Origin: Arctopsyche grandis | Taxonomy: Eukaryota > Arthropoda > Insecta > Trichoptera > Hydropsychidae | Assembly: GCF_051622035.1 (NCBI RefSeq) | Contig: NC_135358.1 | Coordinates: 1,304,501 to 1,368,500 of the forward strand | Reading direction: 5' to 3' | DNA length: 64,000 bases | In this document: positions 1 through 13,400 of the stretch, piece by piece | Position numbering within the stretch: the stretch's first letter is position 1 | Layout: each line of letters opens with the position of its first letter | Notes under the pieces: generated by a model | Seen by the model: only the letters and a program-made list of their open reading frames with translations | What the model was told of the DNA's origin: nothing | Databases searched by the model: none | Position numbers and translations under genes: made by a program

Positions 1-622
1 ACGATTACCATATATTATAATAATATTGTTAATTATTAACACTGTTTAATTTGTAATATTTGGACTTAGTAATATCTAATTATTGAAGTACCCATGCGAT
101 ACTGGGCGTATCAGTCAATATAAAATATGAATGCGATTTTAAATCAATAACTACATACACCAACTGGGATATTGATTAAGACAAGCTGTGAAACAAGTCG
201 CTCGTTCAATTCATTGTGTCGATTCGCTTGGCAAAACGCTCTCTATAGCGAGATGATTATGATGATGATGACGATGTGACATTTATGGGAAATGTAAATG
301 CGGTGAATTAGCGCCAGCCCCATAAGTAATGTGATTGAAAATACAGACGGACCCGGCGTCATCTGGCCTCCTTTATTTAGAATCAAGCCACAGTCACATC
401 CGTTGCTGATAAAATATTCCAACATCCAGCTATGGATGCTGGGTAAATAGAGCATGTTTTAGTATTATCAGGCCAACTTCCGCATTTGTTTACACCGGAA
501 AGCGAAAATTCCTTTGTTCTAAGACCGCGCAAGGATGCAATTCTTTGAAATACTATGCACTTGTGAAAAGGTTTGGATGAAAGTTAAATTTTAATGAAAA
601 AGTAATTAACTGTAAATCTACC
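1..622. other. AT-rich intergenic DNA, nothing recognised
   Basis: No exon-like frame, RNA gene or terminal-repeat element was recognised. The short open frames look like chance. Confidence 0.5.
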
Positions 623-790
623 CAGTGGTGTCATTATATTGGTTTCCATGGGTTTCCGGAAACCTGTTGTTCAAAATCAAAAGTTTCCGGAAACCCGTAG
701 TTGGAAATCAAAAACTCATGTTATTTTTGTTAAAAATTATACAAATGTTAAAAAAAACTTCGAAAACATTGTTTTATTCGCTGTCGAAAA
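623..790 (+). repeat. Fragment of a hAT-type MITE family (copy also at 21138-21360)
   Basis: Begins CAGTGGTGTCA and then reads through a GTTTCCGGAAACC motif and a stretch ending ACAAATGTT. This matches the reverse complement of the complete copy at 21138-21360 for about 150 bases. The GTTTCCGGAAACC segment is present twice here and once in the complete copy, so an internal duplication is visible. The far terminal repeat was not found. Confidence 0.6.
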
Positions 791-2230
791 CATGCGTAGA
801 AGGTATAAGGAAGGACCTTCTTTTCCGTTATGCACTAGCAAAATTAACTGTCAACCATTAAATGTGAACTGCACAGCTGCACTCGATATCATTTTGAGTA
901 AAATGTCATGAACTTAATTGCCTAGAACTACCATTACATTATCTAGAAATTCGTTAGTATGTACTAGTGATACACTTGAAGAAAAATAATTTTTACTTTC
1001 AATGTTTTTCAATATTCAAAAAAACATGAAAATGAGATTTTCGTTTCTACTTCAAAGACATACATATATATGTACATATGTATGTAGTTTTCCAGCTGCT
1101 TAACAGCTGACATATTTTTTGTCTAAATAACTAAAACCATTTGCTTAAGAACTCATCTCGAAAAAAGAGGAGATTAGGCTTTTTTATCATAGTATGATAG
1201 GTGAAATGAGAGGTCCGTATTTTAACACTGATATTAAAGAAAATGGCTTAGATAAGCAATTATGAGCAAATGAAGGAGTTGTAATATGAAGAATTAAAAC
1301 AAATAATTTGAGCCCCGAGAATCAAATCGATTCTGGAGCAAACTTTTAGCACACATTGACGGATAAAAGCTCAAGCGAATGAGTCCTAGACGGTTAAAAA
1401 AATTGATCTAATCTAGAATGACATTATACGGGAAGGATCTGAGGAAACGATCGACCCACAAGTGTTGATAATTTGAAAAACAGCAAACATATCAAAATTT
1501 TCCTGGAATTAAATTGATAACGAATGCAATCAACGCGTGGGTGGTACAATAAATTGTATTCAGAAGTTTCCACAACAAAACCATCACTGCGTTTTAAAGA
1601 TAGAACTGAACATTTCAGAAGTGTGTCAAATATGTGCAGCAATTTGACCTGCCAAGTGCGTCCAATTGACTGTTGACACTCACTGATTTGAGCATTCGAC
1701 ATATTCAGGCCATGCAACCGGAGACTATGCAGTTTGCAGGAACAATAAAGTGTCCACAAATAAAATGGACAGAAGCAGCAGTCCGAAGATGACGGTTCAC
1801 GTGTCCCAATTTCATCTACATCTACACACCGTCAAATCAATTACAAAACGATAAATCAATAATCACATCAGTAGAAGAGCGTTGACATCCCACTCGTATT
1901 GATTTGGACTCGAGTCGTACGTCAAATTCATCATCACTTTCACGCGGACAAAGATGGATTGTTTGCACAACGGCAAGAAGTTGCATGTGTAGTTAAAAAG
2001 TAACGATATGTTATGATCTATAATTGTTTTGTGGGATAAGAACTAGGATATTTAATACCAAAATGTTACATAAATTTCTGTGCACAAGAAGAGTTTATTG
2101 TACATTCATACATATATGTTATGGTGAAGATATGACTGGAGGATAAGATGAAAGATGAGCAGTAGAAGAATGAAATACAAGAGAGTATAAAATGACACAA
2201 AGGCAAAGGAAAATATGAGATTTAATCCTC
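791..2230. other. Intergenic DNA, nothing recognised
   Basis: AT-rich, with a TACATATATATGTACATA-type microsatellite near 1062-1084. A 111-codon minus-strand frame at 1424-1759 has no recognisable domain and is probably chance. Confidence 0.45.
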
Positions 2231-2600
2231 ATATATGGACCGAAGTGATGCTCCAATGGCACCTATGAAACTTATTTCTATACATAAGTTTCATGGGTAC
2301 CGTCGTCTTTCAAAAATATGTTTGTGACGAATTCTCCAGTTTTTTGAACACATGGCGAGAAGATACGATAGCAGCCTGGAAAAGCTTGTTGTGGTTGATG
2401 CCGTAGAGGAGAAGACAGGAAAAAGAAAATCTCCTATACGGTGGACTGATCAAATCAGGTCGGCTCTTGACTGTTCTGTCGTCAGTGCACTTCGAAATGC
2501 CGTTTCCAGAGAAGATTGGAGAAGAGTCGAACCACACCCCAGGTTATGGAGCGTATGGAGGTCACGATCCTCAGTATTGAGGGACAAACTATGAAGAATA
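2231..2600 (+). mobile_element. LINE 3' end (endonuclease/reverse-transcriptase non-LTR retrotransposon, 5'-truncated)
   Basis: The frame from 2352 to 2594 encodes an arginine-rich tail with the segment SPIRWTDQIRSAL followed by a W-R-R motif and a terminal LRDKL. RWTD(D/Q)-x-R...W-R is typical of the extreme C-terminus of insect LINE ORF2 proteins, downstream of the reverse transcriptase. No polymerase motif remains, as expected of a 5'-truncated insertion. The exact family (Jockey, CR1, RTE) cannot be decided from this tail. The 5' limit is approximate. Confidence 0.65.
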
Positions 2601-2630
2601 CATATGTACAGATATATGTAAATTTATATA

Positions 2631-2720
2631 CAGGGGCGGCTCCTGACTTTTAAAATAGGAGGGGCACGAGGAAGCCAAAGCCCCCCCCCCTTACATTTTT
2701 TTTTCAAAAAATCGAACTTA
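2631..2720 (+). mobile_element. hAT-like terminal remnant, interrupted by a MITE
   Basis: Starts CAGGGGCGGCTCCTGA, the typical terminal form of hAT non-autonomous elements, followed by a run of ten C. It is interrupted at 2721 by the TTA-flanked MITE and may resume at 2903. The other end was not located. Confidence 0.45.
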
Positions 2721-2899
2721 AGGTCTGACCGCACTATGCGTCTGCGACACGAACGGCAGCGTGCGGCCAAATATTGTTTGTATGAAATTGTATGAGATAT
2801 AACGCACTACGCGTCACGCGACAGAGTTGACTTCTGTATCAACTTTGCCATGTTGTGTCGTGCTGCAGCAGTCGACGGCCGTATAGTGCGGTCAGACCT
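2721..2899. mobile_element. 179-bp MITE with TTA target duplication (PIF/Harbinger-like)
   Basis: Terminal inverted repeats begin AGGTCTGACCGCACTAT at the left and end ATAGTGCGGTCAGACCT at the right, a perfect match over these bases. The element is flanked by TTA at 2718-2720 and 2900-2902. A 3-bp TTA duplication with a short non-coding body fits the PIF/Harbinger superfamily. The inside is CG-rich (GCGTCACGCGACAG and similar), unlike its surroundings. No coding capacity is visible. Confidence 0.75.
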
Positions 2900-2902
2900 T
2901 TA

Positions 2903-5493
2903 ATATACATATTTTAAGTAACATTTTATGCAAGGAAAATTCCTTTTTTTTTTAGCAATAATCGACTTCGTTCATTATAGGTTCTCAAAAAGGAAAATTC
3001 TAATTAATGAAAGTAAAAATTAAAAAAATTGACATATTGTGATTGATAATTTAAGCATAGCCTGCAAAATATAGTTGAAATGTCGAAAAACACTGACGGT
3101 GTTATGTATTTTTCTAATCATATAGAAAATTTAGACGTCCGGGGCTGGCGTATTTTTCCTCAAATAAACCTTTGCGCAGCTAATTAAAAGCCTCAGTATA
3201 TAGAGATACGATTCAATTTTGAATGATCACCTAGACTGATTTTCTACACTCTACTCACAGTACCACTTGCAAGTGCCAGAGTAGCAGGCAAACCGAAGCT
3301 GGCGACCACAGGACCACGGCAGATAAACAACTGCCCCGAACTAAATTGTGAACCAGTTCAACTCACCGCGTGGAGAGCGGTATAAAGAAACACTTCTTGA
3401 CTCTTGATGAGTCACCAACAATATACAAAATTTATTTTCTTTTTTGGTTAGGAGAAATTTGTATGGGGCAGTGCCTCAGTTGCCCTTAAAGACCTACACT
3501 CAAGTCAAATTTACTTACAAAAAAACAATACAGCTTCACATCATTCACCCTTTTTATACATACTGAATTCCACAAAACTCAATAATCTATGTAATGTCTG
3601 TTTTTTTTCATTTACAACTTTATTGTACTCCAAATTACAAACTTGAACAGTATTAACCAATAGCGAAAGCTTGAAAATCGTTCCATTTTTAAAGACCTAC
3701 CACCTGTTCTCGTAAAAGGTGCGCAAAAGCAAAGGTCAGTACAGGATTCTGTAGTGCGTATATTTTAAGTAAAGTGGGGGTGGGCCTAAATAAATGGAAA
3801 TATTCATAGTAAATGAAATGAAGTCTAGTATAGTCGATCAATTAATATATGTAAGTGTATTATCTGATTTGGTGCACCAAAAATTCCAATATGCAACTGG
3901 TTGCATCGTGTTGCACCGACTAAATTAACAGATGCCATCATCAAACTGCATGTGTGTTGTGAATGCAACCACGCCGAACGTTTCATTTGACCGCAGTTTC
4001 TAAACACATTTTATATTTATAAATAACACAACATTTACTTCCTCTATCAACGCAGTAAGTAGATTCTAGAATATGTTTGTAGTCGGCACGATTTTTTTAA
4101 ATCTATTTCTACGATTGCGGATATTTATCCAGTAAAAGAGTCGGTCTTGAGTCTTGACCCAAGTGTACATAATACTGATATGAAGCAAGTGGACCACGAT
4201 GACACTATACGAAATTATTTACATTGATAAAAATGTAACGGACGTGAAATTAGATAAAAATTAGTTGAAATTCGCCAAGTATTCACGATGAAAGTTTTTT
4301 TATCGATGAATATTACATATAAGCAAACGAAACTTTGAGAAATGCTGTATTCAAATTTGGGATAGGGAATCGTCGTACTATTAATAGGGTTGATATTCAA
4401 TTAATTTTCATCAATTTTGATTTGAATGCTGCGTTCGAAATAAAGACTAAGAGTAATTATTAAGATATTTGATCAGTAACTTAAGATGATTCGGTCAGAA
4501 AGTTACAAATATTATCGGTAACCAACAATTCGACTGTTGTCTATTTTGACAAAAAATAGGAATTTATTTAATATCCAGACAGATTGTAAATATAGCGGAA
4601 AATAAAAAAAAAATAATATCAATTATTTATTTATATAGTACGCTATTATTTCTGATGTCCCAAATAATAGTTACTGACCATATAAATGTTTGAAAATTTA
4701 ATTGAAAAATTCGTAACTATTATACCTATATATATATAAGCCCATTGTATATTACATATAAATTTTAGAATATCTTTCTCATCCAACAATTAAAAGAAAA
4801 AGTAGTTTGATTAAGCAAATTATAAGCTAATTTTTTTTAATATTTTGTGAAAATTACACTAATAATAACTGAAATCCAATTAGAATTTACCTGTTTTCAG
4901 AAAATGTGAAAATTTGTCTTGCTGAAGAAGACTAAATGGACGACCAAACCCCAAGACGATCCTTGCACGACTGAATTGATTATGAGATGAGAGTAGTAAT
5001 TGCACATATGGCTCTGAGCTCTGGAAGTGGTTAAATCAGCGGTTGTCAAATTAATGACGAACCTAAATTTGTAGCTTGGCTCTAAAAGGAAGTGTCTTTC
5101 ATTTTTAAACACATTTCGTATAAAAATGCACTGCGTTTGAGACTTAAGTAGAGAACTTCCTCAAAAGCGGTGATTTTTCAATCGTATATGTAGATATTTG
5201 ATATTTGATTGAAAGAATCGCTAGTGTTGGTTGAGCAACTTGTTCCTGACTATCATTTGTTGAATTAATCGTACCATCTAAATAAAACTTAAATTGGTCT
5301 TTTGGTTTAATTAATAATTATTTGAGTCTCTGAAAGGTCTGTTATCTACTGCAATTGTATTGTACTACGCCTAATCGCCTAGATTTGGTCCGACAAAAAA
5401 AATGGTTTTGTTAGATGCAGCAAAATATTGAGAATTGATAAAATAATTGTCGACAAAAAGGTCTTGTTCTAAAGGAAAGCGCTTGCTCCTTTA
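2903..5493. other. Intergenic DNA, no gene recognised
   Basis: AT-rich. The stretch around 3200-3500 has slightly higher GC and a line GGGGCAGTGCCTCAG that resembles hAT non-autonomous elements, but no ends could be paired. The minus-strand frames of 60-71 codons have no recognisable product. Confidence 0.45.
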
Positions 5494-5497
5494 TTAG

Positions 5498-6808
5498 CCC
5501 TTTGAATGCTGACCAACGCCGATCAGCGTTTTGCCAACAAGTTCATGGGCCTGAAATACGCCGATGGGCGTTGTATTTCGAGCATGTACAAAGTAAACAA
5601 GAATACTACCCGCTAAGCCTTTCCAGGTAGCATTGAAGAAAAATACATTGAATATGGGTCGTGTAATCCGGGTCATTCATTTGTCAACGTTTATAAAACC
5701 ATAGCAGAATTTCCCGATGGAAATCCCTAACTGGTATTAACTGAGTAAATCCCTGTGAAATCCCTAACTGAGTTTTCTATATTGTGGTTTGGCTTTTAGA
5801 TTGTGAGGGAATGAAGAAGGTGGAACTAGTTTTGGAAAAATACATTCATTAATAGACTTCTTTTGTTTATTTTATATTTTTGCAATATATATTAGGTACT
5901 CTAAGCACACCTTTACAAAACTTGGTAGTGATTTAGGGTTTGTTTAGATTAGCTACAATTTTTATACCTGCTTTCTATTGGATTTCTAAATAATTCTAGT
6001 TGGAAATGTTGAGTATTAAATTATAAGTATTCTAGATTTTGGTTTGGCATTTAGATTGTGAGCATTAAATTTTAACAACAATGAAGAAGATGGAACTATT
6101 TTTTGAAAAATTATTGATTAATAGACTTTTTTGTTTATTTTATATTGTTGCAAGATATTGTAATGCCACAGCGGTTATGTCAAACGGCGCGTCGTTTGAC
6201 ATAATTAGTTTCGAGATTATCAGGCGGCTTAAATGGTTTCGAGGGCTACAATGGAGACCCTCAGATTAGGCCGAGTAGCATCTCCGCTATTTCCCAGAAT
6301 CCGGACGAGCGTGAGACGGCGCTCATACTTGGTTTTGAGGATTACCTCCAGGCTTAAGTGCATTCGGCTAACAATGAAAACTGCCGAATGAACTAAGTGG
6401 TCGGCACGGTTTTCCGTTAATAGTGGCGTGGGACTGCATATCCGGGTACGAAGATGTAGTGAGCGACCTGCCCTTTATAAGCAGGTACTTAGGTGATATC
6501 AAGGCATTCTGGACGGAGCACGGGCAGTGCGTGGATCTGCTCAATCACCCAATAAATGCTGTGAAGCGACTTTGGCCTTTTATTTGGATCCTCCACCCAC
6601 CCCTAAGCAACAATATATTAGACTCTAAGCAGACCTTTATAGAACTCAAAATCCTAGGCGGTAGTTATCTAGGGTTTGTTTGGATTAGCTTTCTATTGGA
6701 TTTATATACCTGCTTTCAATTGGATTTCCAAATAATTCTAGTTGGAAATGTTGGCGAAATTTTCAGCATGGCAGGCTTTCAACAGAAAAGACGTCAGCAC
6801 TCAAAGGG
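5498..6808 (+). mobile_element. Non-autonomous piggyBac-like element
   Basis: The left end reads CCCTTTGAATGCTGAC and the right end GTCAGCACTCAAAGGG, a 16-bp inverted repeat with one mismatch. The right flank is TTAA (6809-6812) and the left flank is TTAG (5494-5497), a one-base decay of the TTAA target. Two small hairpins of the form ACGCC...GGCGT lie near the left end. Internally a segment of about 230 bp is duplicated (from about 5777 and from about 6030). The second unit is interrupted by a solo LTR. No transposase is encoded. A truncated copy lies at 16426-16655. Confidence 0.8.
6159..6612 (+). mobile_element. Solo LTR (Ty3/gypsy-like fossil), 454 bp
   Basis: Begins TGTAATGCC and ends AAGCAACA (TG...CA), and is flanked by ATAT at 6155-6158 and 6613-6616. 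An AATAAA lies near its 3' end. The uninterrupted sequence is visible in the sister copy near 16475 (GCAAGATATATTAGA), which shows that this block is an insertion. A 4-bp duplication fits Ty3/gypsy elements. No internal region remains. Confidence 0.75.
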
Positions 6809-6812
6809 TTAA

Positions 6813-7010
6813 ATAGTAGAAATTATTTGCAAAAAGTCATCTCAATACTATCAAAGCCAAAACGCGAGTCTTCAACTTTAGTCTACTGTAAGAATGAAAT
6901 ATAAAATTCAGATGATTTGAATGAATCTGCAAGTGCAAAAATTCGCAGACAAAATTATCAATTTGCTCATTAGATAATGACTAATTCAGTGTAATGTATT
7001 CTCAGTTAAA
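6813..7010 (+). repeat. Duplicated segment, uninterrupted paralogue of 17285-18345
   Basis: The run CATCTCAATACTATCAAAG, the following ACGCGAGTCTTCAAC and the downstream GAATGAATCTGCAAG are shared with 17285-17338 and 18253-18345. The second copy is split there by a hAT element, and this copy is the empty site. In both places a piggyBac-like end lies upstream, so the two loci probably derive from one duplicated segment. Confidence 0.75.
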
Positions 7011-9280
7011 TATGCCATCTTTAAAATACCTGATACTTACTGATTTGGTCGATTTACAAGCTATAAATTGTCCATCCGAGTATGAAAAAGAAAACTGCGA
7101 AAAATCACTTATTCGCAATCAAAGCGAATGGAAAAATCTTATGAATTTTCATAATAAACATTAACAGTTTCCATACAGATCACAAAGTTGGATAAAGAAT
7201 AAATCGAAAGGAATAAATGAAAAAAGTAAGAGATTGTGTTAGCTTTTTATTATAAAATACACCACCTGCTTCAACCTTCTGGCAATCAGGTGTATTTCTA
7301 TATAAAAATAAGATCACAAATAAAAAAAAAAGTAAAAACTCATCCACTGACAAAAAGAAAGTTCATCATTACAAATATAATAACGAGTACTGCACTAAAA
7401 AAAAAAGTAAAAAAGACAAAAGTAGATGGTAAAGATTGAAAATGTCACTGAAAACCCTGATTGCTATCCACATCCACTCGAGCGCAGTAGAAAATATACA
7501 AAAACCTAATAATTAATTGCTAATATATATCAAATACACGTGTAACGTTCATAATAATTATACATATTCATATTCAAATGTATATTATACACTATTATAC
7601 CTGATGACTAATTATTCAAACAGGTGGTGTTCGTTGATAGTGAACAGGACACATATAACAATCCTCGCTTCCGACACATTAGGGGAAACTAAAAACATTA
7701 AAAAATTGACAATACAACGCAGACCAGTACTGAAGAAAACAAACACTGGTGGTATAAAACATTATAAATCATCATTATTATTATTGTCTTGTCAGATTCG
7801 ACTGTATTATGCCAAGAGAGGTCAGTTATTCCTAATCGAATGTTTCAACAGAAAAGTATGCAAGCTCACTCCTAGAGCTGTCAGTTTGCAAATTGGACTC
7901 AAATCAGCTAACTTCCAATCAACAATCCAACATTTTGATTACCTGCACTGATATTTATGCGTTTATAAGCGAAACTTAAGCAATTTACAAACGGCTGCCA
8001 GTTTTGAGGTTATTAATAGTCTAGGATTGGGCCTGTATAGTTTCACTCACTTTGTATAAGTGAGTGAAATTTCTTAAAGGATGTCGAATTAATATAAAAA
8101 AATTTAAAAATACATCTTAAACCTTAAAACGGTACAGCTTTATGTTGATTTTGTAAAGAAAACACTCATTAAGATATAGTTTTAAAAATTTTTATACTTT
8201 ATTCTACATCTCCAAGAGAAGAAAAGGTTTTGGCAAACTGAGAATAGTTTTAGTTTTGAAGTTGAACTGTCACCCGTAACAGTAACGTATAAAATCATAA
8301 AAAAATGTATCGTATAATATATATTTTTATTTAAAATTCGTGGGCTAGAAATCTGTTAAAATCTTAAAAATAATAGCTTGTCATGATAGTGGATTTTATT
8401 TTAAATAAAATATTAAGTAAAAATACCAATACGGTAACTTATTTAACGTGCAAATTAAAACAGGGTTAATAATTCATATTTTTTTAGTTTTAAAGAGTCA
8501 TTAATTGTCTTGAGATCATCATCACAATTGATAAATACCATTGAGCTTGGTTTTGCGATATTTCTAATGTTTGATTTTGTTAATAGTTTCGCGGCCTTCG
8601 ATTTAGTTACCTATAAATATAGAAAAGAAAATTGACTAACTACAAAAATTAAAACGAAACTATCTAAAAATCATTGTATCACATGTATTACTTGAATATG
8701 TTTATTAAAGTGCCTTGAATAGTACTCATTACAAACGGTATTACAGAATCTCAAAGTACTGAGAAACTATTATTATCAGTTCTTTCGTGATCAATTACAA
8801 GTAGAACAACCACACACACATTTTCGAATTGACAAATCTACACTGAGGTAAGATACAATTGTCCATAGGCATATAAAATACAAGTGTTCTAATCGTACGA
8901 TACGAAACCTAGAAAGTTGACAGATATAATATGAGAAACAACCGTTTAAGTTTGGATACCGTACGAAAGATGTCCTGTGTACATATATGCATATAAAAGC
9001 TCTTCCGTTACTATAATATAATAATATATGTATATGTTATTGTAAAAGTACAAAAATCGGTAAATCATAGCAATGCATAAAAAGTCCAGTATATAAGTTG
9101 TAAGTGCTTCCATTCGTAGTTCTTTAATTATTGGGTAAACTAAGAGTTTTGTACATAAGTAATTTACCTTGTGCAAAGAGAATTATCAGATTGGTAGGTT
9201 TTACCAATTTTTAGGCTTTTACAGTAAAATATATACGAAATTAGGTTCACAATGATACACACAAGACACTGGTGAAATGT
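7011..9280. other. Intergenic DNA, no gene recognised
   Basis: AT-rich. A 144-codon frame at 7517-7951 has no recognisable domain or codon signature. A short phrase, ATGCCAAGAGAGGT, recurs at about 7810 and 22206, hinting at an unrecognised repeat. Confidence 0.4.
8041..8069. repeat. Perfect 12-bp stem hairpin
   Basis: TTTCACTCACTT, a 5-base spacer, then AAGTGAGTGAAA. It is isolated in intergenic DNA and no transcript context is evident. Confidence 0.6.
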
Positions 9281-9284
9281 GAAT

Positions 9285-10480
9285 TCTTTTATTCATATAT
9301 AAAAAAATTAAGATGAATTACAACTATGGTTGCTTAAATTTAAAAATACGATTTACAACCACGAAAATTGTTCTTTCAAAAACGATACGAATGACTCAAA
9401 AAAAAAAAAAAATGTTCAAAAAAGATAACAGAATTCATTTTTTTAAAATGTAGCACTATTTGATTTTTTTTTTCAATATAAAATGAGATGTACATAATGG
9501 GGCAAAATTTTCGACGGTGATTCAATTTTCGCTTGAATTATTCAAACAGTCGGGATCACATCCCAAAAATTAAGAGTTGAAAATACAAATTTCGCTTACA
9601 CTAATTATATTTCGCATCACATTCACAGGATGAGTATACTTTTATAAACCTTTATACAAACTATCTATTCTTTCTCTCGCATTAAATCAAAGTTATCAAA
9701 GAAATTTATTTAAAGTAATAATTATAATAATAATAATAATAGAACTAAAGTAATATACATCAGATGACAGTTTAGTTTTTCTCTTTTTTTTTTTTAAGTA
9801 ATGTATAAACAAAGTACACATAAGCACAAACATTCATATCGACACATGAATAATGAAAAAAAAAAAAAAACTAAACGTAAATTGTAAGTAATAAAATAAA
9901 TAGATTTCCTTAAAAAGCTTTTTTCGTTTTTTGCTATTTAATTTTTTTAAATTAATAGGAATATTACCAACATCAATTCACTTTCAACAGTAAAATCGTT
10001 TTATTTAATCTCTTCATTTTCGCTATTTTCCATTTTTTATTATTTATTTACAATACGATTATGTATAATAATAATGCAAGTATTACACATCTGGTTCAAT
10101 AAAAAGAACAACAAAAAAAATCACGATCTAACAGTTTCAATGTCTTTTATTTTACCACTTTCAATTGAATTGATGATTTATTTAAAGGGATAAAAAAAAT
10201 AATCATTACTAGTCAGGGGGAGGAACGTATCAACTAAAAAAAAAAGAGGAAACGTTGAAAACTACAACAAAAAAAAATAATTCAAGCGGAAACGTATTTT
10301 TTTCTTGTATACAGAATACAGAGGGACTTTTGATTAATTAAAAATAAATGCTTGCGAAATCAAACATTGGCCACCAATAATTTCAAATAGTCAATTGGCA
10401 AGCTCTCGACCACTGAACAGTCGCGTGTAGCCAAAAATGATTTTTTTTTAATAGAGTTGAATCAAAATTGTTGTAACGGG
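9285..10480 (-). other. rin: Probable 3' UTR of rin
   Basis: This AT-rich stretch follows the rin stop codon on the minus strand, has many A/T homopolymer runs and no exon-like frame. Candidate AATAAA signals on the minus strand occur near 10177 and near 9288. The latter would give a UTR of about 1.2 kb. The true end cannot be chosen from sequence alone. Confidence 0.45.
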
Positions 10481-13400
10481 TTAGCGTCGCTGAGGTTGAT
10501 ACGGACGACGGGGGAATCCGGTTGAACGAGGCATGCGTGGACCACCGCTGCCTCCGCCACCGCCGCCGCCACCTCCACCTCCGCGTCCTCCTCCACCACC
10601 GCCGCCGCCGCTGTTTCCGACCCTGGATTTTTTCTCCTGAACATTCAATGGCTGCGCTTCGGGACTGTCAGCACTTGGGTAGTACAAGGGCTGAAATGAA
10701 TCGCAGCATTTAAAACCCACGCTTAAAACTGACTATTTCAAAATACAGAGATTATATAGCTTACTGCAGCAGTTAAGCAGTTCTGCGCCGACTGTGGATC
10801 ATCGTAGGTTAAGAAGGCATAATTTGGTAAAACTCGACCCGTGTTAGTGTTCGTTCCAGCTGGACCGTTAGGCGGCTTACTGTAAACTCGCAAGTCGACA
10901 ATAGTTCCAAACCTCTCGAAGATCGCTTTCAATTGTTCTGCAATGTAAAAGTTTAATATAATAATCATCATCAAGGCCCACTTTTAGATTTTCGACTCTA
11001 GCTCCAGATGATATCTACGTATATTGAGAATATCAAAGTATGGTTTAACACCGATTTTCGATTAAAAATAAATCATATTGTATTATATTCATATATAAAT
11101 TGTTAATGCTCACTTTATCAACTTTGATGGTTAAATACGCACCTTTAGTAGCACTGTGTGGTAGGTTGCCTAAGAACAATTGCTGACTGTCTGAGTATCT
11201 CCTTCCGGGACCGGCAGGCGGCGTTCCTCCTGATCCTGGACCACCACCGGCTTCTATAAACGAACAAATGCAAATTATATTAATGTGCTTGTCTGGATTA
11301 AAATCTAAACGTAACTCATTTCAATCCGAACATATTTTATATCATTTGGAATTCTTCATCTTATCTTGGGTTGAGGAATAGCCACGTCTCATATATGTAC
11401 ATACATATACAGCAGTACCCGCAAAAACATTTTCCACAAACCAACTCTGGTAATGAATCACTTATATGCTTTAACACATATGTACATAATTGAACGTTTC
11501 CGCATCCAAGTCAATAATCTCATATAAAAATCCTTAACAGCTGAACACAACCAATGACATCATGTACCCCAGATTCACACCACACATGACATTTACAGCA
11601 AGTATGAATCCAAATAATATAATATATATAACTTAAACATATTTGAACCAAAAAAAATCATAATGCATGTACACATTGCTTTATAACCTTTCCCTTAGTG
11701 CTAAAAAAAATCACACATGTCACATGATATTGTAACAAAGAGATTAGATGATTGGTGCTCGTCAAACACTGGTTTACTATCGCTGATCACCTGATCTCAA
11801 GTTCGCGCCAACCTATGAACAAGTGGTATACAACAGCCAATAAGGTCTCACGACCCATCGACCAATGACCTCTCTGTGTTGAGACCCGAATAATTAATAG
11901 GTGGTTTTTGTTCAGTGGTTCATTCAGAGCTGGCAGGTCAATAAACTACCTCTACCACACCACTGCGTCTTTCACTCCGATTTCGGAAACCCCACTACAC
12001 GCTCACGCTACAATATCAACTTGTTCAGATTGCTTAGTATTTTAAAATCAAAATAGATATGATAGATAGATCGAGTATGATAGAGCAATTATAAATTTAA
12101 TGTTAAATTTTAATCATCATATATATAATTTCGCTATTCCATCTGTGTGTCTGTCTATCCATCTGAGCCGTACTATAATAGTCGTTTCGATTCGACATAC
12201 ATATGTATGTCACAGCTAAACCACTGCCCAAACATATATACGGACACAATAACAAAATAAAAAAACTTCTATATATACTGATCGCTTCTAATGTTTCCGC
12301 TTGGCAGAGAATTTACCGGAATCTATTGAAAATTTATTATTTTATATTGTTTATATGTAGGTAGGTAGGTAGTTTAACATTTTTTTCATACTAAACAATT
12401 AAATATAAATATATTTAAAAGGTATTTGAAAAAATTTCGACCACATGGGGATCAAAAACACATGACCGACGACACATTTCTTTTTTTTAATTTAATAACA
12501 TGCAATGATATGTCATCGAGTACAACACTAGTATTACTATAATTTAATAACAAACACATCCAATGTCAACCAAAACAAATTTAATTATTCATAGATACAT
12601 TTAGTTTATTTGCCCTTAGCAAATTATATATTTGATCTCTGGGAATATTTCATTTGAATAGTTGTTAATGAAATTACCACTGCTTGAATCTGTGCGAGGG
12701 GTGCGCATGGGTCTCGGCCGATGTTGAGTTGAAGCCGCCGCTGAAGCTGGAGCCGTGGAAGTAGTGGTCGACGAACTCGTCTCCGCTCTGGACACAGTCG
12801 AAGTCACACGAACGCCAGCACTCGATGTAACCTAAAGACACAAAAAAATACATAAACAATACCATTCTAACAACAGCCATATATGATAATGAGTAGAAAG
12901 CAAATAATAAAAACCTGATTGTGCACATAATTATAATTAGAGCCTGTCTGTCCAGACTTCACCAAGTTGGCGTATGTTTTCGGCTCTGAACTTACTACGG
13001 GCACTGTGAACGAAAAATTATGTAAATTAAAACGAATTCATTAATTCCAAATGTGAAAATACGATCGCGATTATTATTACCAGGTTCGTGAACGGGGGCG
13101 GGAGCAGGAGGCGTCGTTACGGCAGCTGGGGGAGGTATGGTTTCAATTTCCGGTTCAAATTCCTGGGTTCCGATGTCGACTTCGCCACAGGACGAATCGC
13201 TCACTGCCAGAGGAATCGAAATATTACCTGAATAATTTAATAATTGCAAAAATATATATACACATAATTACACACATACGAATACTCCACGTATGTATTC
13301 ATATGCCTGTGTAAATGAATAGATATAATAAATCAATCTTTTCAGGTTTGGGCCATTTTTGGACATGTGTCATTATTAAGCAATATTTTATGGTTGTGGC

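Noticed and set aside
6423-6812. 129-codon plus-strand frame
   Set aside because: It runs from a solo LTR into a piggyBac-like end and resembles no protein.
7517-7951. 144-codon plus-strand frame
   Set aside because: No domain, no codon signature, AT-rich context. Probably chance, though not fully excluded.
10522-10713. Plus-strand frame rich in H and R opposite the last rin exon
   Set aside because: It is the antisense of the glycine-rich tail of Rasputin.
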